From Primula veris (taxonomy: Eukaryota; Streptophyta; Magnoliopsida; Ericales; Primulaceae), in the NCBI GenBank assembly GCA_963682055.1, contig OY821751.1, positions 2,294,001-2,358,000 of the forward strand: a DNA stretch of 64,000 nt, given 5' to 3'. Below are positions 9,145 through 18,100 of the stretch, one piece after another. The notes under the pieces are model-generated. The model made no database searches and had not been told where the DNA came from. It saw nothing but the letters and a program-made list of their open reading frames with translations. Position numbers and translations under genes: made by a program. Within the stretch, counting starts at the first letter, position 1. Each line of letters begins with the position of its first letter.

Positions 9145-12100
9145 TTACGACTCTGATCCATTTGTCTGGTTGAAGTTTTCCTTTCGAAGTTTCCTTTCAT
9201 CTGAAAGCTTCTTTGCAAAACTGTTTACAGAAGAGAACAATGTCAGGTTGAAAATTGGACGGAATAATTACGATAGTTTTAGAATTTAGAATATATGTAC
9301 CTTTTGATGGCTTCTTTATTGGTGACGCCATTTGCAACAGGTTCATAGATACCGGTTTCTAAATTTACTCTTGAAACCGCTTTCTCTAATAAACTTTCAC
9401 CAACTTTAACGAGCTTTTCCAAATTTTCCACAGTAGCTACGTCAACTGATGATACCATTCCACTTAATGTGTCATCCTATATTTAGAATAAAGACTGTTA
9501 TGTTTAATTGCAAAATTAGGACCTATAAGGACCACATTCATACATTTGCTATTCCAAAGTTACCCCTTCATTAGTTCATTAGTTTTTTTTAGTAAGTATC
9601 CGTTCATTAGTTGATTCCACATTAACTTGATATAAATTTTAGACGTAAAATTAACTAGGAAATGCTATGAGGTTTAAATGCATAAGCAAATCGTATGAGC
9701 AATGAAATAAACTTTGATTAGTAATTGAAAAGTTTTGTATTATAAAAGACAATACTTGGGTCCTTATCCGACATTAGTTGCATTTATTTTCAACGATCAT
9801 ATAAGGTCATTGTTTGGATATCAGCCACAGTTCCTGATTAAATGTTTAATAAATATATAAGCAGAGTTTCTTGGGTTGACTATAAAAATTCTTTCTTTGA
9901 AGGAACTAATTAGTTTTTGCAGTTAGCTTTGTTTAGTTAGGTATCATTTTACTTTTGACAAATGAAATTCCACCATTTGATTGGTCAACAGGAGAAATAG
10001 TTAGATTCAGGTGAACATTTTGTTCAGCAAAATTACTTTAGCATACGAAATCCTGACTTAAAATAAATAAATAAAGAGATAAATCGTATCATAATACGAG
10101 AACTGTGAAAAAACTAGCTTACTTGTATTCTGAGATAATTCTTGTTCAACTCAAGAGCTTCGGAAGCCACGGAAAGGTGAAAATCAACCATATCTGCACT
10201 TGCCTCACTAACAATATTGACCAAAGGGGTAGAACAGTCCTTATAAAGCCAACCCAAGACCCCCCATTTGGCAGCCTGTTTGGCGCTATATTTTTGCGTA
10301 ATCTTGGCCGAACCTGTTCCTACCGAAAGTACTAGAAAACGTTTGTAATTCATTGGATTTCGTTGACAAAAATCGGGGTTTTCTTTCAACACTTGCTTTG
10401 TTATTTCACTGATGGCAACTAAAGTCTGCAATTAGAGGGGAAAAAGAACTTGCTCGATTATTTTCATATTTTTACGGACCGAACAACTATTTACGGGGTG
10501 ATTTTAGTCTGGTTTATATAACCAAATAACTGCTACAATTTAGAGAAAATGTTTCTGATAATACAGCAGTTTTAGAAACTTCATAACTGAAATATTTTCA
10601 GTTTAATTTTTTAAGTTTTTGAAATTACCGGGTTATTAGCTGCCAAACCGCCATCTATCAGGTTAAATTCTTTTTCATTTCCGTGTTCGTCGCGATTTTT
10701 GAAATAATATGCAGGAAAATAAGTTGGAGCTGCTGAGGTACCCATGCAAATATCAGATAATTGCGCATCATTGAGAGGTTTACACTTCACCTGCATATTT
10801 TACCATTGATTATATCAGATAACTAGTTTTCGTTGAAGAAATATACTGAAATTCCTATCCGCTGTTCTAGTTGCAGTTTTGCAGTTAGGTTCTAAGTGAG
10901 ATTGCAACAACAGTTAGAACCCAGTGTATAAATGGACAGAACTGTAAAAAGTTAAATGTACGTAAATGAAATCACACGCACATTTAACAACGGAGTTCAC
11001 CTAACTAGGCTACGTCTCCGGAGCACTTATCCAGATTATGATATTATAAAAAGCTTACAATATAGGACTCAAGTCTTAACGAAAAACACTTAGACTCCCT
11101 CTAGGTTTTTCTGTCTATCTCTATATTGCTCCTACTCTATAACTATCACTTATAAATCAATGTCATCCCACCATTGTTTTCTTTTTAAAGCTCACGTGTA
11201 TTCTCTCAAGAATGGGTTCTTTATAATTTAGAACACACAAACTTTTACAAGCTAAGTTATCAAGTATATAAGCAAGTAAAAAACAATCTTCTATTCTTCA
11301 ATATTTTTTGATTGTTTTTGACTTTATTGACTGGCTTCAATCTTCCCATGCATTGCGTGATGCTTCAGCATTGATTGACTCCAATCATCATTGGTTGATA
11401 CCTCTTTAATAACCAGCTTGATTGTAGGAGTCAGTATTTTCCTATAGCTAGGAAGCATATAAAAAGATCATATCTTGGAAAGATATCTTTTAAGTATTCA
11501 TGTAAAACATTAACTCCTGATTTTATTCAATCTTTAAACATATCATACTGAATTGATAAGGAACAAAGATTGAAACATGTGATAAAGATTAGTATAAGAA
11601 TAGAGATATAGAATTATAAATGTAAAGGAAACATAACTAATCTCTTTATTTCTTTTAGGAAATCTTTCCTTACCACTTTGATATTCTCAATAAACGCATA
11701 TTAAACTTTTAGAATCATATGAGAATATATCCTGCATGCTATAGAACAATTAACAATTAATAAATAACAGCTATGCAGATTTACAGAACTAGACAGAATA
11801 CTGCTGAGCAGCAGGTTGGAACTGTGGTTGCAACTGAGGTTGCAACTAGTACTTGAAACCTTCACTACTGACTTAGTAGGTTGCAACTGGTACTTGAAAC
11901 CTGTCATTACTGTATTAGTTCTTAACAACAGTTAGGATTTATTTAGTGAAAACCAATAGACAATAAACAATATTTAGACCAGAAATCTGGTCCTAACAAT
12001 CTCCCCCTTTGTCATTGGTTTTGACAAATCAACTAAAGTTTATAAACCACATAAATCCACCTGCAATTTCAATACAACATTTGTATTGCATCAATTTATA

Positions 12101-15100
12101 AGCACACAGTAGGTTTTCAGACCTGTTCCAAGTTCAAAGACAATCATACTTCAACAAGATATTTTTCAGAAAGAGGTTGCATAATTATTAAAGCCAAACA
12201 GGCACAGAATTGTATTAATACAGCATAACTGGAAGAAACAGAATAAAGTCTTGAAACTTAAACATTAAACATCAAACTGAAAACAGAACAGAAGCAAATA
12301 AACTTTCTCTTACTCCCCCTATTTGTCACAACCTTGACAAACTAGTTCCTAGGAATGTTTGACTGGGGTGGTCTTTCTCTTAGGGGTCTGTCCCTTACAA
12401 CCTCTTCATGCTCATCTTCACTGCTTATAGAGAGACCATCATCACTGTGAGTTGCATCCCCATCACTGTCACCACCATCACTGTCACTATCATTTTCACT
12501 TTCTATAAGATTCTCCAGCAACTTTTTGATTTGATAGTCATCAGTATCCAGCTCAGCTCTCCTTTCTGCATTGTAAGCCAACTTTTGCTTCAAATACCAC
12601 CTCACACCCCTCTTCTTTTCTGAAGGAGCATCAGATGTTTCTTCTTCTTTTTCTTTGCCCTTTTCTCCAGAGATGTCATTGACATGCCCTTCTTTGAGCA
12701 GTTTTGCAGAGATATATATAACAGAGGGACAGTCAGTGATTGGTTCATTTAAGATACTTATTGGAGAATTTCTACCCAAAGATGAGACTTGGCCTAGAAT
12801 CACAGCAGTGATTAGGCAAGGAAAAGGCAGCAGAATGGATTGGGAAGTAGAGTCACTGAAGTCTCTAATCAGATTAAATACATGATTACCAAAATTAATT
12901 GGCAAAGATGACATGATCCTATAGAGAAATATGGCCATGTCCTTACTAAATTTGGATGGCTGCTTAGTAGGATTCCAATTGAATCTAGCTATTTTGTGCA
13001 GCACAGATGCACACAAGGTGAGGGAGGATGTTTTAATGGAGTGACCATCAAACCTATTGTTCTTTCCAGTTAGAATTAAAGCAAGAATTTCTAAGTCTGG
13101 TTCAGCATTGTCATCTTCAGTAGGACTAGGGCAACACAGACAGTCATTAATTAACTTAGGGGTGAAATCTAGAGTCACACCCCTCAAAAACACTCTGCCA
13201 TAGGCAGGATCACCCTCAACAAACACATTACTACTTAGATTGGCATAGAATTCCTTAATTACAGCAGGGTAATAAGAATCAGGATAAGAAATAGTTTTAT
13301 CTAAGCCAACAGCTGATAGCAGTTTCTCAACATGTACTTGAATATGAGGATAGCTAACCAGATTAAGTTTTCTTTCACTGTGAATCTCCCTACCAGCAAA
13401 AGACCTATACCTCCTATACATGGTCCTACTCCAGAACCTAGGATCAGTCTCATGAAACTTAGACTTATAAGAGAAAACAGTTGGAGTTGGATGATCCTCT
13501 ACAGATTTCCTAGCTCTTTTCTTAGTGCGCTTTTTCTGAGATGAGGAAGTCTCACTTACCTTAGCTTTTGATCCTGGACTGGTTGGAGATTTATTCATGA
13601 AATCTCTTAAAGTGCAATCATCGTCAATGTCCAGGTTGGGGTTTTTAGAAGAGTTTGAGGACATGGTTGCAACTAGGGTTAGAAGTGAGCTTGGAACTAC
13701 GCAGTGGGTTTTTACAGAGACCTAGGGTTTTACAGTTTAGAGAGAAAGAGAGAGTAATTCTGTAAAGTGTAATTGAGTTTGGATATAAAAAGAATTTTGT
13801 ATAAATAGCAATAAAGTCCATATCCTTTTGTAATTGGAAAGAGATACATGCAAATCAATTATGAAACAGATTTAGCCAAAAATTAGGAAAGTTCTTATCA
13901 ACAAAAATTTAAAAAATTAAACAGCTTAAATCACGAAGGAAACAGTTGGTATTAAGATAAATCCAACAATTAATACAGATAAACATTCCTTTTTAATCAG
14001 ACCATACAAGGCCTTTTTCAGCAAGTAAACATGTTCAGGAAAGTTAGGATCTTCAAATCCCTTAGATTGACAGACATAAACCTCTTCATTAATCAGACCA
14101 TTAAGAAAAGCACTCTTTATGTCAAGTTGAAACAGTTTAAAATCATACAGACATGCAAGAGATAATAGCATTCTAATGGATTCAATTCTAGCTACAGGAG
14201 CAAAAGTTTCATCAAAGTCAATTCCCTCAATTTGTGTATAACCCTGAGCTACCAACCTAGCTTTATTCCTGATAATCACTCCATCCTCATCACTTTTATT
14301 TCTAAAAATCCATTTAGTCCCTATAACATTTTTATTAGAAGGTCTGGGTACTAAAGTCCATACATCATTTCTCTCAAATTGAGACAATCCATCCTGCATA
14401 GCTAAAATCCATTCACTATCTTCTAGAGCTTCTTTTATATTCTTAGGTTCTAACTGAGAAATATAACAAGCAAAGTGAACAACATTATTTATTTTACCTC
14501 TGGTTTTCATACCTGAAGCTACTTCTCCTATGACATTGTCAAGAGAATGATTTTTCTGAGTCCTTACATAGCGAGGCCTGCTAGTTGACTGAACATGAGA
14601 ACTTTTTTCTTCTTCTTCAGACTCAGCAGCATTGTGGGTTTCAACTGCGGTTCCAACCTCAGTTCCAACCTCAGTTGTAACCTCAGTTGCAACTGGACTT
14701 CCAACCACTCTGGGACTTCCTGTTTGTTGAGTTTCTTCTTTATTTTTTTCTGCAATCTCAGGCTATTCATCATCACCTGTAATCTCATCAACAGTTTTTA
14801 GGTCATCAAATATCACATTGTAAGATTCCATAACACAGTTTGTTCTTTGATTGAAGACTCTAAATGCTCTACTATTCTGAGCATAACCAAGAAAAATCCC
14901 TTTATCACTTTTAGAGTCAAATTTACCAAGATGCTCTCTATCTCTGAGAATGTAGCAAACACATCCAAAGACTTGAAAATACTTAACATTTGGTTTTCTA
15001 CCTTTCCATATTTCATAGGCTGTCATGGAAGTACCTTTAGTAATATAAACTCTATTAACTATATGACAGGCAGTATTAACAGCTTCAGCCCAAAATCTGT

Positions 15101-18100
15101 TGGCAAGTTTCTTAGAGTTAAGCATTACTCTAGCCATTTCCTGAATGGTTCTATTTTTCCTTTCAACTATGCCATTTTGCTGTGGAGTCTTAGGAGCAGA
15201 GAACTCATGACTTATACCTAAGGAGTTGCAGAATTCTCTAAACTTGATGTTTTCAAATTCAGTTCCATGATCACTTCTAATCCTAGCAATATTACCACTG
15301 GTGGAACCCTTTTCAAGTTGTAGTTTTAAGCAGAGAGTTTTGAACAGTTCAAAAGTTTCAGACTTATCTTTTAAGAACACTACCCAAGAGTATCTAGAGA
15401 AATCATCTACAACTACCAAAATGTACTTCTTACCACCTATACTAGCAGTTTGCATAGGTCCCATCAAGTCAATATGAAGAAGTTCTAGGACTCTCTTAGT
15501 GTAGATTTGACTTGTACTTTTGTGAATACTTTTGGTTTGTTTGCCTATAGCACAATCACCACAGACACTTTGAGTTTTAGCACTAAGTTTAGGAATTCCT
15601 CTTATCAATTCTTTGTTAACAAGCTTATCTAAGGTTTTGTAATTCACATGCCCAAGCCTTTTATGCCAAATATCAACATTATTAGTAATGGCTTGATTAC
15701 ACCTACTTTGAGGCAATTCTTTTTCAGCTTTTTCAAACACATAGCAGCTGTTGGTTGATCTAACTCCAGTCATGATTAAATCATTGTTATTAGACACCTT
15801 TCTTTGTCAAATTTAACAATCATTTTGTTGTCACAGAGTTGACTGATACTAATAAGATTAGCTTTTAGACCATCTACAAGAAAAACATCCTCAATTTTAG
15901 GCATTCCAGGTTTGTTTAAGGTACCTTTACCAACAATTTTACCTGTATCTCCACCTCCAAACACAACAGTGTTACCTGTAAGAGTGGTGACATTTTTTAG
16001 GTGACTTGCAGTACCTGTCATGTGCTTAGAGCAACCACTGTCAAAATACCAATCATTAGAAGTAACAGCATTCAAAGAATTAATAACAGCTTTGTTGTTA
16101 GCAATTAAGGTGGCTTTTTCTTTTACTTTCCAAACCCATTTCAAATTTTTATTGATAGAACCCAACCAGGTTTTCTGGGAAATATACTTTCTGTTTCTTT
16201 TTAAATAACACTGGATTTCAGAATGACCAGGTTTTTTACAGAAATTACACAGCTTCACCCTAAAGTTATTTTTATCCCTAAAGCTATTCAGTTTATTCAT
16301 GGTTGCAACTTTGGTTGTAACTGAGCTTCCAACCTTCTTTACAAAAACCTGAGTTTTATTCCTGGTTGCAAATCTGGTTGCAACTGAGCTTCTAACCTTA
16401 TTGTCAAACTCATTAGCTTTAGCTTTAGCAACAGCTTCAATAAAAGTAGTTTTTCCTGTACTTTTACCTCCATAGTAACCTAGACCACTGATATCTTTGG
16501 AGCCTCTAGAATATGACAGCATGTCATCTAATTTATCTGAAGCAGAAACATTCAGCAGTTTTATTATCTTTTTAGTTTCAGTCAGTTCAGCCAGTTGTAG
16601 TTTAAGCTTTTCAGTAAGACTTTTAACCTCATCCTTTAGATTAACATTAAGTTTGCTTATGATCAAGGTTTGCTTACTCAGACATTTATACTTTTCATAA
16701 AGAACAAGGTATTGCTTAGTAATGTTTTCATCAGAAGGTTCTTCCTCATCACTGCTATAGGTTTCAAGAGCAGTTGTAACTATGGTTGAAACCTGCTCAC
16801 AGTCACTTTCATAAGTAGGTTCTTTTTCAGTGATTATTCCCATAAAATTAACAAAATTAGAATCATCCTCTTCATCACTGTTGCTCTCAGAATCACTATC
16901 ACTATGAGTGGTTATATAAGCATTTTTGTTTCTTTTTAAAGTGTTTGCACACTCAGCCTGAATATGACCAAAACCTCTACATTCTCTACACTGAATCTCT
17001 TTAGGCTTGTATTCTTTGTTATCCTTCTCTTTGGAATTCCACTTTCCTGTAGAGTTATTGTTAAACCTAGACTCTGTCTTAAACTGGTTATCCCTTTTCT
17101 GAAAGTTTTTAGATGAACCAGTATCATCCTCCTTTTTCTTATAAAACTTCTTGTAAACCTTTTTTGCAAAAAAAGCTAGTTGTTCTTCATCACTCATTTT
17201 ATCACAGACATTAGATTCAGATTTCTTAGCTTGAAATGCTATTCCCTTTTCTGGTCTTTTATGTTTGAAGAATTTTAGCTCATGAGTACTTAGATTTCCT
17301 ATTAGTTCTTCAAGTTTAAGATTATCTAAGTCTGTTGATTCTTCAATAGCTGTAACCTTAATTTCAAACCTTTCTGGGAGTGACCTAAGAGTTTTCTTAA
17401 CAAGTTTAGCATCACTGTATTTTTCACCTAAGGTTCCAGCTTGATGAGCAATGTGGCAGATTCTACCATTAAATTGTTCAATGTTTTCATGTTCCTTCAT
17501 TCTTAAGTTTTCAAATTGGGTAGTTAACTGTTGAAGTTTGAAAGATTTTACTTTAATGGTTCCTTCAAAAGTAACTTGCAAAATATCCCATGCTTCTTTA
17601 GCTGTTTCACAATGAGAGATATACCTGAATACACTGAGAGTTACACCAGCAAAAATCAAGTTTATGGCTGTTGAGTTGGCACTTGATTTTCTGTCTTCTT
17701 CAGCAGACCATCTGTCTTCAGGTATAAGAACCAGTTCTCCTTCACTATCAATGGTAGTTGGAGCCTCCCATCCATACATAACAGTTTTCCATGCATGTTC
17801 ATTCTGCTGTTTGATGAAGGACCTCATTCTGATTTTCCATACTCCATAGTTTACTCCTCCTTCAAGCAATGGAGGTTTGTTGAAAGCATTTCCTTCCCTC
17901 ATTAAGTCCATTGTTACTAGAACACAGGATCCACACTAAGTAAGATCTAGTGTGAAGCTCTGATACCAATTGAAATTCCTATCCGCTGTTCTAGTTGCAG
18001 TTTTGCAGTTAGGTTCTAAGTGAGGTTGCAACCACAGTTAGAACCCAGTGTATAAATGGACAGAACTGTAAAAAGTTAAATGTACGTAAATGAAATCACA

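Noticed and set aside
11701..11928. 75-codon ORF found identically at 18825-19052
   Set aside because: Both are inside the two LTRs of element B and read through the U3 repeat array; no sign of a protein.
12342..13664. Retroviral-type envelope protein
   Set aside because: No signal peptide, membrane helix or cleavage site; a basic nuclear-type cluster and acidic tail instead.
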